A DNA stretch of 64,000 nucleotides from Aquiflexum gelatinilyticum (lineage in GTDB: Bacteria; Bacteroidota; Bacteroidia; Cytophagales; Cyclobacteriaceae), in NCBI RefSeq assembly GCF_024741135.1, contig NZ_JANSUY010000014.1:1-64000 (forward strand). The letters run 5' to 3'. Positions 53,005 to 61,696 of the stretch are shown one piece after another (positions within the stretch are counted from its first letter, which is position 1; each line of letters begins with the position of its first letter). Position numbers and translations under genes: made by a program. A model generated the notes under the pieces. The model saw only the letters and a program-made list of their open reading frames with translations, was not told the origin of the DNA and made no database searches.

Positions 53005-53074
53005 AGGTCGAGGATGGATTTGAACCACCGTAGAAAGTCTTGCCGACTAACGCCTAACACTCGGCCACTCGACC
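53005..53074 (-). ncRNA. tRNA-Cys-like RNA, copy 1 (promoter-proximal)
   Basis: Same 70-nt sequence as copies 3, 4 and 6. Its 5' end lies 11 nt after the -7 element of the only good promoter in the array. The leader TTTTTATATAAG resembles the TTTTTATAAG found ahead of most other copies. Confidence 0.8.
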
Positions 53075-53085
53075 TTATATAAAAA

Positions 53086-53117
53086 CAAATAAAATCACTA
53101 AACCTTAAATTGACAAA
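53086..53117 (-). promoter_or_regulatory. Promoter of the tRNA-Cys-like array
   Basis: On the minus strand TTTG (53114-53117), 20 nt, then TTTATTTG (53086-53093), one mismatch to TAnnTTTG. Similar elements are not evident between the copies, so this may drive all six. Confidence 0.6.
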
Positions 53118-53362
53118 CTTTTTTTAATTTTTTTTTAATAAAAACTCAAATTTTCGAAAGTGTGAATTATTAAAAGTTGAAAAAGAAACTTGAAGATTTT
53201 TAATCGGCTTAATTCATGGTAATATTAATCCAAATATAATTTTATTTATAATGAATCTAAATTGAATACACCTAAAGCAAATACTGTTTAATACACTGAA
53301 ATACAAATACTTAAATTAATTATAATTATAAAAATATGGTTGTCAATTCAAATTGATTCAAG
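53118..53362. other. Very AT-rich intergenic region before the act operon
   Basis: About 245 nt, strongly A/T, with runs such as TTTTTTTTAATAAAAA. No gene, hairpin or repeat I can support. It separates two divergent promoters. Confidence 0.5.
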
Positions 53363-53393
53363 TTTGAAAAATAGAATTGCGATAGTACATTTG
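53363..53393 (+). promoter_or_regulatory. Promoter of the act-cox operon
   Basis: TTTG (53363-53366), exactly 19 nt, TACATTTG (53386-53393): a perfect match to the consensus, 48 nt before actA. Confidence 0.82.
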
Positions 53394-53441
53394 CAGTGTT
53401 TATCAAAAAACGTGCTTTAAACTGTTTAATAAGTAATAAAT

Positions 53442-54704
53442 ATGTCGATCAATCGCTCAATATTAAGTGTTCCTTTAAGATTTAGCCTCTTACTGTTGCT
53501 ATTCTTCCAGTTGTCAGGGACACAAGTCTATGCGGTAAATCCCGATGTTTCCAACAGTGAGGAGGCGATTGCTGCAGGAAAGACCGTATTCAATGCAAAC
53601 TGTAGGACTTGTCACAGGCTTGATTCCAAGAATGTGGGACCCGCCTTAAGAGGGGTTACCGACCGTCATTCTATAGAGTGGACCAAAAAGTTTATCAAGA
53701 ATTCACAAGCACTGATCGCTTCAGGAGATGCCGAAGCGGTCGCTATTTCAAGCCAATTCAATAATCTGGTAATGCCGGCACATGAATTCCTTTCGGATAC
53801 CGACCTGATGAATTTGTTGGCATATATTGAATACGGTGATAAAGCTGACCCAGCTGCAGCTGCGGCACCTGCCGATGGCGTTCAAGCAGGTGCTACGGGA
53901 GGATCAGGGATTCCAAGTGAATACCTTACCATAATATTGGTTGTACTCGTAGTAGTATTACTTTTAATTTTGATTGTTTTAGGGCTCATCATATCTATTT
54001 TGACCAAATATTTGGGAAGCCAAAAACTTGATGCTGCTGATGAAGAATACATCAACCAAAAATTTGATTTTAAGAAACTGATCAAATCCGATGGTTTTGT
54101 AGTTATAATCACAACACTTGTAATCGCATTTACTGTAAAAACTGCTCTTGATGAGATTTTGACTATAGGTGTTCAGCAGGGATATGGTCCAAAGCAACCT
54201 ATCGCTTTTTCTCATCAGCTTCATGCAGGACAATATGAGATTGAATGTCAATATTGTCACACAGGTGTTGAAATCGGTAAATCTGCCAATATACCGTCTG
54301 CTAATATTTGTATGAATTGTCATACACATATTCAAAATGTTGGCGGTAAAGAAGGTATCTCTCCTGAAATTGCAAAAATTTATGCAGCGGTTGATAATAA
54401 TCAGCCAATTGAATGGGTACGTATCCATAACCTTCCGGATCTTTCATATTTTAACCATGCGCAGCACGTAGCTGTAGGCGGAATAGAATGTCAGACTTGT
54501 CATGGACCAATTCAGGAAATGGAGGTAGTTTATCAGCACAGTGCGCTTACAATGGGTTGGTGTATAGACTGTCACCGGCAGACAGACATCAATTCCAAAG
54601 GGAATGAATATTACGATAAATTGGTACAGTTACACAGCAATTCCAAAGAAGCACTCAAGGTGAAAGATATCGGAGGATTGGAATGTGCAAAGTGCCATTA
54701 TTAA
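53442..54704 (+). CDS. actA: Alternative complex III, multiheme cytochrome subunit ActA
   Basis: A 420-aa periplasmic multiheme cytochrome. A signal peptide (about 1-32) is followed by a mono-heme cytochrome c domain (C54-RTC-H58), a membrane helix at 160-185, a second hydrophobic segment near 213-230, and a pentaheme domain with CxxCH at about residues 269, 290, 350, 374 and 415. That gives six heme sites, one more than the classical pentaheme ActA, because of the fused N-terminal domain. It should pass electrons from ActB/ActC to ActE or cytochrome c. First gene of the operon. Confidence 0.92.
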   Translation: MSINRSILSVPLRFSLLLLLFFQLSGTQVYAVNPDVSNSEEAIAAGKTVFNANCRTCHRLDSKNVGPALRGVTDRHSIEWTKKFIKNSQALIASGDAEAVAISSQFNNLVMPAHEFLSDTDLMNLLAYIEYGDKADPAAAAAPADGVQAGATGGSGIPSEYLTIILVVLVVVLLLILIVLGLIISILTKYLGSQKLDAADEEYINQKFDFKKLIKSDGFVVIITTLVIAFTVKTALDEILTIGVQQGYGPKQPIAFSHQLHAGQYEIECQYCHTGVEIGKSANIPSANICMNCHTHIQNVGGKEGISPEIAKIYAAVDNNQPIEWVRIHNLPDLSYFNHAQHVAVGGIECQTCHGPIQEMEVVYQHSALTMGWCIDCHRQTDINSKGNEYYDKLVQLHSNSKEALKVKDIGGLECAKCHY

Positions 54705-54743
54705 TTAAAAAATAATTCAGAACTTACTTTTCTTGAATATACA

Positions 54744-57700
54744 ATGACAGAAAATAAAAAGACCTATTGGAAAGGTTTAGAGCAATTAACAAATGATCCT
54801 GAATTTGTTAAGAATGCAGAGAAGGAATTTCCTGAAATGCCAACAATCTTAGGAAATGAAGAAGGTGCATCTAGGAGGGATTTTCTAAAATTGATGGGTT
54901 TTAGTTTGGCGGCTGCATCCTTGGCCGCTTGTGAAGCTCCAGTGAGAAAGGCAATTCCATATGTCAACAAACCTGTTGACGTCAATCCATCCATTCCTAA
55001 TTATTATGCTTCAACATTTTCTTCCGGCGGTGATTATGCCTCTATTGTAGTAAAAACCCGGGAAGGAAGACCTATCAAAATAGATGGTAATGAACTTTCT
55101 CCTATAAACAAAGGAGGCATCAGTGCCATAGTTGAAGCTTCAGTTCTTTCTTTGTACGACAAACAAAGACTTGCTGGCCCATACATCAATGGGACGAAAT
55201 CAGATTGGGCAACTATCGATTCTGAAGTAAAAGCCAAATTGGCATCAGCGGGTACAGTTAAAATTGTTACCAATACAGTAATTTCTCCATCGACTGAAAG
55301 AGTTCTTCAGCAATTTGCCGAGGTATTTGGTAGCGCGGAAGTCATCACCTACGATCCTATTTCCAATTATGGAATAACCAAGGCTGCTGAAACGTCTTAT
55401 GGAACAGCAATGCTTCCAAGCTATAACTTCGATAAAGCCAATGTGATCGTGAGTTTTGGAGCTGACTTTTTGGGAACATGGATTTCTCCCATAGAGTTTG
55501 CTAAGCAATATGGACAGGGTAGAAAAATTTCGAAAGAAAAACCTGTAATGTCCCGCCATTTTCAGTTTGAATCCAACCTTTCCCTTACCGGAGCAAACGC
55601 AGATTACAGAACTCCAATAAAACCTTCTCAAAGCGGACTTGCAGTATTGGCATTATACAATGCCATTGCAAAGCAGGCCGGAGTAGCTACCGTTTCAGGT
55701 GCAATTGAAATCGCTCACCTTGATAAAGCTGCAAAGGAACTTTGGGCTAACAAAGGTAAGTCCATCGTGGTATCAGGTTCAAATGATCCTAATGTGCAGG
55801 TTGTCGTAAACGCCATCAATGACTTACTCGAAAACAATGGCGTTACCGTAGATTTTTCCAAGCCATCCTATTTCAGAAAAGGAGACGATTCAAAAATGAA
55901 TCAATTTGTAGCGGATCTAAAAGCAGGCCTGATAGGAGGAGTGATTTTCTATAATTGTAATCCTGTTTATGATTTTGCCAAAGGGGCTGAAGTAGCTGAA
56001 GGAATTGCCAAAGCGAAAGTGTCAGTGGCCACCAACTCCACTATGGATGAGACAGCTTCCATGGTACAATACATTGCTCCTGATCACCATTATCTTGAAT
56101 CATGGAATGATTTCTATCCAAGAAAAGGAGAATATAGCTTAAGCCAACCTGCGATTTCTCCATTATTTGATTCGAGACAAGCGCAGGATACATTTTTAGT
56201 TTGGGCAGGCGCTGCAACCAATTATTATGATTTCTTGCAGCAAAACTGGAATACAACCCTATTTGCAGCCCAAACTGAAACAGCAAATTTTCAGGAATTT
56301 TGGGATAGATCACTATTCAACGGGGTGTATTCTATTCCATCTGAATCAACACCTGTTGCCAATGTAGCTGATTTGGCTTCCGCAGCCTCTTATGTAGCAA
56401 AAGCTTACAAAGCAGAGAGTGCAGGCACAGAATTGGCCATTTATACCAAAGTCGGAATTGGCAATGGAACATTTGCAAACAACCCTTGGCTTCAGGAAAT
56501 GTCCGACCCAATTTCTAAAGCTACATGGGATAATTATCTTACCGTTTCTCAAAAATGGGCCAATGAGAATGGCTTAAAGATGTCTGAAGGTGAGACTAAG
56601 AAAGCAAAAATTACAGTAGGAGGTAAATCTCTTATAGTACCGGTTTTGGTTCAGCCTGGTCAAGCAGACGAAACAGTTGGTTTGGCTTTAGGATATGGCA
56701 GGACCAAAGCAGGAAGGGTAGCAGATGGAGTCGGAGTGAATGCCTATGAATTGGTAGATAGCTCAAAAGGCTTTACAAATTTCGATGTAACTGAAGGTAT
56801 TTCTATCGAATTGACTTCTGAGGTTTATAAAATTGCACAAACACAAACCCATCAAACTTACATGGGAAGAGAGTTTGTGATTCAAGAAGCTACCTTAGGT
56901 GAATATAAAGAAGACGCATCTGCAGGCCGATATCAGCCAAAAATTTACAAAGAAGGGGAGTTTGTCAAACCTTCTAAAATTTCACTTTGGAAAGGACACC
57001 AATATAGCCAACACCATTGGGGACTGGCAATTGATATGAATTCTTGTATCGGGTGTGGTGCTTGTACGATCGCATGTCAGGTTGAGAATAACGTTTCTGT
57101 AGTAGGAAAGCAGGAAGTGCTTAACCGAAGAGAAATGGCCTGGATTAGGATTGACAGGTACTATAGCTCCCCGGCTGAAGCTACCTCAAATAAAGAATTG
57201 GAAGTTGCGGCAGATAATCCAGAGGTTACCTTCCAACCGATGATGTGTCAGCATTGTAACAATGCCCCTTGTGAAACAGTATGTCCGGTTGCTGCTACAA
57301 CCCACTCCTCAGAAGGATTAAACCAAATGACTTATAACAGGTGTATTGGAACAAGGTATTGTGCCAATAACTGTCCATATAAAGTAAGGAGATTCAATTG
57401 GTTCAAGTATCATGACAACAAAGATTTTGCTGCTGTTAACGTGGCACAAAACGACGACATGGGCAAGATGGTATTGAATCCTGATGTAACAGTCAGAGCA
57501 AGAGGTGTTATAGAAAAATGCTCTATGTGTGTTCAAAGAATTCAAGCAGGTAAATTGACTGCCAAGAGAGAGGGTAGGAAAGTTAAAGACGGTGAAATCA
57601 ACGTAGCCTGTGCCTCGGCATGTCCTACTACTGCTATTGTTTTTGGAGACATGAATGATGCCAACAGTAAAATCACACAAATGCTCAAAATTCAAGAAGA

Positions 57701-57824
57701 CACAACTTCAGCAATGAAAGAAGTAAATGAAGAAAGAGCTTACCACGTATTGGAAGAAATCAATGTGAGCCCTAACGTGTGGTATTTTACCAAAATCAGA
57801 AATAAGGATAAATCAGAAGCGTAA
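54744..57824 (+). CDS. actB: Alternative complex III, iron-sulfur subunit ActB
   Basis: A 1026-aa fusion of a molybdopterin-oxidoreductase-like part (about 70-740, without sign of a functional cofactor site) and a ferredoxin part with four Cys clusters: CIGCGACTIAC (from 768), CQHCNNAPCETVCPV, CIGTRYCANNCPY and CSMCVQRI...CASACPT. A twin-arginine motif (SRRDFLKLMG, R44-R45) near the N-terminus sends it to the periplasmic face, and Cys63 (LAACEA) could be lipidated. It relays electrons from quinol to the hemes of ActA. Confidence 0.95.
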   Translation: MTENKKTYWKGLEQLTNDPEFVKNAEKEFPEMPTILGNEEGASRRDFLKLMGFSLAAASLAACEAPVRKAIPYVNKPVDVNPSIPNYYASTFSSGGDYASIVVKTREGRPIKIDGNELSPINKGGISAIVEASVLSLYDKQRLAGPYINGTKSDWATIDSEVKAKLASAGTVKIVTNTVISPSTERVLQQFAEVFGSAEVITYDPISNYGITKAAETSYGTAMLPSYNFDKANVIVSFGADFLGTWISPIEFAKQYGQGRKISKEKPVMSRHFQFESNLSLTGANADYRTPIKPSQSGLAVLALYNAIAKQAGVATVSGAIEIAHLDKAAKELWANKGKSIVVSGSNDPNVQVVVNAINDLLENNGVTVDFSKPSYFRKGDDSKMNQFVADLKAGLIGGVIFYNCNPVYDFAKGAEVAEGIAKAKVSVATNSTMDETASMVQYIAPDHHYLESWNDFYPRKGEYSLSQPAISPLFDSRQAQDTFLVWAGAATNYYDFLQQNWNTTLFAAQTETANFQEFWDRSLFNGVYSIPSESTPVANVADLASAASYVAKAYKAESAGTELAIYTKVGIGNGTFANNPWLQEMSDPISKATWDNYLTVSQKWANENGLKMSEGETKKAKITVGGKSLIVPVLVQPGQADETVGLALGYGRTKAGRVADGVGVNAYELVDSSKGFTNFDVTEGISIELTSEVYKIAQTQTHQTYMGREFVIQEATLGEYKEDASAGRYQPKIYKEGEFVKPSKISLWKGHQYSQHHWGLAIDMNSCIGCGACTIACQVENNVSVVGKQEVLNRREMAWIRIDRYYSSPAEATSNKELEVAADNPEVTFQPMMCQHCNNAPCETVCPVAATTHSSEGLNQMTYNRCIGTRYCANNCPYKVRRFNWFKYHDNKDFAAVNVAQNDDMGKMVLNPDVTVRARGVIEKCSMCVQRIQAGKLTAKREGRKVKDGEINVACASACPTTAIVFGDMNDANSKITQMLKIQEDTTSAMKEVNEERAYHVLEEINVSPNVWYFTKIRNKDKSEA

Positions 57825-57842
57825 TAAATAATTTTATAAGAT

Positions 57843-59207
57843 ATGCATGTTACTTCATCCGTACGCCAGCCTCTGATTACAGGCGGTAAAACTCTGAAAG
57901 ACGTCACTCATGATATATCAAGGCAAGTAGAGGCTAAGCCCAGTATGGGCTGGCTTTTAGCCTTTTTATTTTCAGTAGGGGTTTTGTTATTAGGATCCAT
58001 TGCATTGGTAGCAACTCTTTGGGAAGGTATCGGCATGTGGGGACTCAATAAAACTGTTGGCTGGGCTTGGGATATCACCAACTTCGTTTGGTGGGTTGGT
58101 ATCGGTCACGCAGGTACCTTGATCTCTGCTGTACTTTTATTGTTCAGGCAGAAGTGGAGAATGGCCATCAACAGGGCAGCAGAAGCAATGACGATTTTTG
58201 CCGTAATCTGTGCCGCAATGTTCCCTGTTATACATATGGGTAGGCCTTGGTTAGGTGCTTATTGGGCTTTGCCACTTCCAAATACCTTTGGATCACTATG
58301 GGTAAACTTCAATTCACCTCTACTCTGGGACGTGTTTGCTATTTCAACTTACTTCTCTGTGTCCTTGGTGTTTTGGTATATTGGTTTGATCCCTGATTTT
58401 GCTACAATAAGAGACAGGGCATCCGGTATCAGAAAAACCATATATGGTGCATTATCTTTTGGATGGGATGGCGCTGCCAAGACTTGGAGCAGGTATGAAT
58501 CTGTTGCTTTGATATTGGCTGGTTTAGCAACTCCATTAGTACTTTCAGTACACACGATTGTATCCTTTGACTTTGCCACCTCCGTGATTCCGGGATGGCA
58601 CACTACTATCTTCCCTCCATACTTTGTTGCCGGAGCGATTTTCTCAGGTTTTGCAATGGTATTGACATTGATGATTGTGACAAGGAAAGTTTTCCATTTG
58701 GAGGATTACATTACTATCGGTCATATTGAATTGATGAATATTGTTATCATCATCACCGGATCTATTGTAGGTATTGCTTATATCACAGAATTCTTCATTG
58801 CCTGGTATTCAGGTGTTGCAGCTGAGCAATATGCCTTTATGAACAGGATGTTTGGTCCTTATTGGTGGGCATATTGGTCAATGATGACATGTAATGTAAT
58901 TTCTCCTCAGCTTTTCTGGTTTAAAAAAATCAGGACTTCTATAGTTGCCACTTTCTTATTGTCTCTAGTTGTAAACATCGGTATGTGGTTCGAAAGATTC
59001 GTGATCATCGTGACTTCATTGCATAGAGATTATCTTCCTTCGTCTTGGGCAATGTTCTATCCAACCATCTCAGATGTTGGGGTTTATCTGTTCACCTTCG
59101 GATTGTTCTTCACATTATTTTTCCTTTTTGCGAAGTTCTTCCCAGTAATCAACATGGCTGAAATTAAATCTATTGTGAAATCAACCTCAGAAAAAGTAAC
59201 AAAATAA
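57843..59207 (+). CDS. actC: Alternative complex III, membrane subunit ActC (NrfD/PsrC family)
   Basis: A 454-aa polytopic inner-membrane protein, about ten helices, of the NrfD/PsrC type that binds quinol. The first helices ([19 protein letters not shown]) and the conserved [18 protein letters not shown], then [16 protein letters not shown], are typical. It begins 18 nt after actB. ActF further on is its paralogue. Confidence 0.95.
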   Translation: MHVTSSVRQPLITGGKTLKDVTHDISRQVEAKPSMGWLLAFLFSVGVLLLGSIALVATLWEGIGMWGLNKTVGWAWDITNFVWWVGIGHAGTLISAVLLLFRQKWRMAINRAAEAMTIFAVICAAMFPVIHMGRPWLGAYWALPLPNTFGSLWVNFNSPLLWDVFAISTYFSVSLVFWYIGLIPDFATIRDRASGIRKTIYGALSFGWDGAAKTWSRYESVALILAGLATPLVLSVHTIVSFDFATSVIPGWHTTIFPPYFVAGAIFSGFAMVLTLMIVTRKVFHLEDYITIGHIELMNIVIIITGSIVGIAYITEFFIAWYSGVAAEQYAFMNRMFGPYWWAYWSMMTCNVISPQLFWFKKIRTSIVATFLLSLVVNIGMWFERFVIIVTSLHRDYLPSSWAMFYPTISDVGVYLFTFGLFFTLFFLFAKFFPVINMAEIKSIVKSTSEKVTK

Positions 59208-59210
59208 AGC

Positions 59211-59741
59211 ATGGAAAGAGATAAAAATTTCATCCTAGGCGTATATGACGATGAGGATGTTTTGTTGGATGCAATATCAAAAGTTAGAGGCAGCGGAGTG
59301 AAAATTCATGAGGTTTATTCACCTTTTCCTGTGCACGGTATTGATGATGTTTTGGGATACAAAAGGAGTAAACTTCCAATTGCAGCATTCTTATTTGGTA
59401 TGCTGGGTACTACACTTGCCTTGACCATGCAGTTTTATATGATGAAATTTGACTGGCCAATGATCATTGGTGGTAAAGACCATGCTGCAGTGCCTGATTT
59501 TATTCCTGTAACATTCGAACTTACAGTTTTATTGGCTGCATTTGGAATGGTAGGTGTTTTCATGATAGCAAGTAATCTAAAACCTTGGGGTCAGCCAAGA
59601 ATATTTGACATCCGAATCACAGATGATAAGCATGTTATGGCAATTGATTTAGCTGTAAATTCTTCAATGGCAGAAAATCAATTAACTGATGTTTTGAAAA
59701 ATTCCGGTGCTTCTGAAGTTAATTTTAAAAGTTTTGAATAG
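59211..59741 (+). CDS. actD: Alternative complex III subunit ActD (DUF3341)
   Basis: A 176-aa protein with two central membrane helices (about 57-80 and 103-125) and soluble ends. It opens FILGVYDDEDVLLDAISKVR, the DUF3341 pattern. A structural part of the complex with no cofactor. Three nt separate it from actC. Confidence 0.92.
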   Translation: MERDKNFILGVYDDEDVLLDAISKVRGSGVKIHEVYSPFPVHGIDDVLGYKRSKLPIAAFLFGMLGTTLALTMQFYMMKFDWPMIIGGKDHAAVPDFIPVTFELTVLLAAFGMVGVFMIASNLKPWGQPRIFDIRITDDKHVMAIDLAVNSSMAENQLTDVLKNSGASEVNFKSFE

Positions 59742-59753
59742 GTAAATAGATAT

Positions 59754-60380
59754 ATGAAAATTACACGTTCTATATACACGTTTGCATTTCTTGGAGCAGT
59801 CTTAGGACTTGCTTCCTGTGGTGCCTCCGGTGAGGATCCCGGTTATGAATATGCACCTCAAATGTATAATTCTATAGCATACGAACCACTTTCACAGATT
59901 GTGAATGAGGATGAAGGGGCATGGTTATCTACTAGAGAAGACGGAAAAGGAGAGTTTTTCAATAGTAACATCAATAATCCCAACCGAATGAATATGCGGG
60001 AACCTGTTGCCAACACTGTGCCAAGGTCCAAAGATGGTTCTCTCCCATATAGATTAAAGCAATTTGAATTAGAAGCTGCCGCTTTGAATGAAAACCCCGT
60101 GACGCTTACTCCTCAGGTTTTGGCTGAAGGAAAGGTACTGTACACACAATATTGTTCAGCATGCCATGGACAAGGTGGTGAGGGAGACGGAAAAGCCGGA
60201 GAAGTTATAGGTGGTGTAGCCAACCTTAAAGGGGGTGCCTATATTAACCTACCTGAAGGCCATATTTTCCATGTAGTCATGAAAGGAAAAGGTAGAATGG
60301 GGGCGCATGGTTCTCAGATTCCTCAGGAAAGAATTTGGAAAATTGTTCACTATGTTAAACAAGAAATTCAGAAGCAATAA
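59754..60380 (+). CDS. actE: Alternative complex III, monoheme cytochrome ActE
   Basis: A 208-aa lipoprotein (lipobox Cys22, GLASCGAS) with one heme site C134-SAC-H138 in YCSACHGQGGEGDG and a probable methionine ligand in GRMGAHGSQI. It is the likely exit for electrons to the oxidase. Confidence 0.93.
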   Translation: MKITRSIYTFAFLGAVLGLASCGASGEDPGYEYAPQMYNSIAYEPLSQIVNEDEGAWLSTREDGKGEFFNSNINNPNRMNMREPVANTVPRSKDGSLPYRLKQFELEAAALNENPVTLTPQVLAEGKVLYTQYCSACHGQGGEGDGKAGEVIGGVANLKGGAYINLPEGHIFHVVMKGKGRMGAHGSQIPQERIWKIVHYVKQEIQKQ

Positions 60381-60382
60381 TC

Positions 60383-61675
60383 ATGGGTCACAGTACTACA
60401 AACTATAATTTGGATCAAAAATTTGATTTTACAGCAGGGCTGAAAAAGACAATATTTACAATTTTGATCATAGGTGCAGTTATCCTAACTGCAGGTATCT
60501 TGACAGCTGCTTTAGGCGGAGGCCATGGTGATGCACATGCTGAAGGAGGCCATGCCTTTCATTGGTACCAAAGACTTTATGCCAATCTTTGGATTAATAA
60601 TGTCTATTTTACAGGTATTGCTGTGATAGGTGTTTTCTTCTTTGCTATTCAATATGCTGCACAGGCAGGATGGTCAGCATCATTATTGAGGATTTTCCTT
60701 TCTTTTGGCTATTGGTTGCCGTTTGCCGGCATTATCATGATAGTTAGTTATGCAATCTTAGGTCATGATATATTCCATTGGACACATAAAGAGCTCTTTG
60801 ACGTAAACAGTCCTGAATATGATAAAATTATCGATGGAAAAGGGGCTTTTTTCTTTTGGCCACTTGAAAAAGGGACATTCCCTGCATTCTTTATCATTAG
60901 AATGGTTGTTTTCTTCGCAGCATGGGTGTTGTTCTTCAATAAATTAAGAAAATTATCTTATCAGGAAGATCTCAATCCTGGAAATCAGACTTGGTTTCAG
61001 ATCAGAAAGTGGTCTGCGCTATTCCTTGTTTTCTTTGCTGTTTCTTCCTCTGTTTCTGCTTGGGACTGGGTTATGTCTATTGACACTCACTGGTTTTCCA
61101 CAATGTTTGGATGGTATGTATTTGCTTCATGGTTTGTAGCCGGATTGTCTGCAATGACCTTAGTGACTGTCTTCTTAAAAGAAAGAGGATACTTGGAAAT
61201 GGTCAATGAAAACCATATTCACGACCTTGGAAAATTTGTTTTTGCATTCTCAATTTTCTGGACATATATATGGTTTTCGCAATTCTTGTTGATCTATTAT
61301 GCCAATATACCTGAGGAATCAGTTTATTTTATAGAGAGACTTCAAAGTGATGTGTACAGCCCGTTCATTTTTGTAAATCTAGCACTAAACTTCTTCCTTC
61401 CCTTCCTTGTTCTTATGACAAGAGATGCAAAAAGGCACGGAATATTTCTAAAGCTTATTTGTTCCTTAATCATCATCGGCCATTGGTTTGATTTCTTCCT
61501 GATGGTTCAGCCAGGTACTTTAGGTCATAATGGTGGATTTGGTTTAATGGAAATAGGAATGTTATTGGTATTTGGTTCTCTTGTAACATATGTTGTTTTA
61601 AACAACCTATCTAAAAGAAACCTCATTGCTAAAAATCATCCAATGTTGGAAGAAAGTTATCATCATCATATTTAA
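60383..61675 (+). CDS. actF: Alternative complex III, membrane subunit ActF
   Basis: A 430-aa polytopic protein, about ten helices, homologous to ActC. The N-terminus has a histidine-rich loop (GGGHGDAHAEGGHAFHWYQ), and the last residues are ESYHHHI. It is separated from actE by 2 nt and followed by coxB after 21 nt, so the complex and the oxidase are encoded together. Confidence 0.93.
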   Translation: MGHSTTNYNLDQKFDFTAGLKKTIFTILIIGAVILTAGILTAALGGGHGDAHAEGGHAFHWYQRLYANLWINNVYFTGIAVIGVFFFAIQYAAQAGWSASLLRIFLSFGYWLPFAGIIMIVSYAILGHDIFHWTHKELFDVNSPEYDKIIDGKGAFFFWPLEKGTFPAFFIIRMVVFFAAWVLFFNKLRKLSYQEDLNPGNQTWFQIRKWSALFLVFFAVSSSVSAWDWVMSIDTHWFSTMFGWYVFASWFVAGLSAMTLVTVFLKERGYLEMVNENHIHDLGKFVFAFSIFWTYIWFSQFLLIYYANIPEESVYFIERLQSDVYSPFIFVNLALNFFLPFLVLMTRDAKRHGIFLKLICSLIIIGHWFDFFLMVQPGTLGHNGGFGLMEIGMLLVFGSLVTYVVLNNLSKRNLIAKNHPMLEESYHHHI

Positions 61676-61696
61676 TTATCCGATAAACTAATAATT

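Larger units (their letters stand above)
52030..53074 (-). repeat. Array of six tRNA-Cys-like genes with 195-nt period
   Basis: Copies begin at 52030, 52225, 52420, 52615, 52810 and 53005, exactly 195 nt apart: 70 nt of tRNA-like body and 125 nt of spacer. The bodies differ at only one site. The spacers are of two kinds, here called A (52100-52224, 52685-52809) and B (52295-52419, 52490-52614, 52880-53004). The three B spacers are identical; the two A spacers differ at two positions. A and B share little except the first dozen bases and a few short motifs. Confidence 0.95.

Noticed and set aside
52030-53074. CRISPR array or insertion sequence
   Set aside because: The 70-nt repeats fold as tRNAs and the spacers repeat among themselves; there is no cas gene, transposase or terminal inverted repeat nearby.
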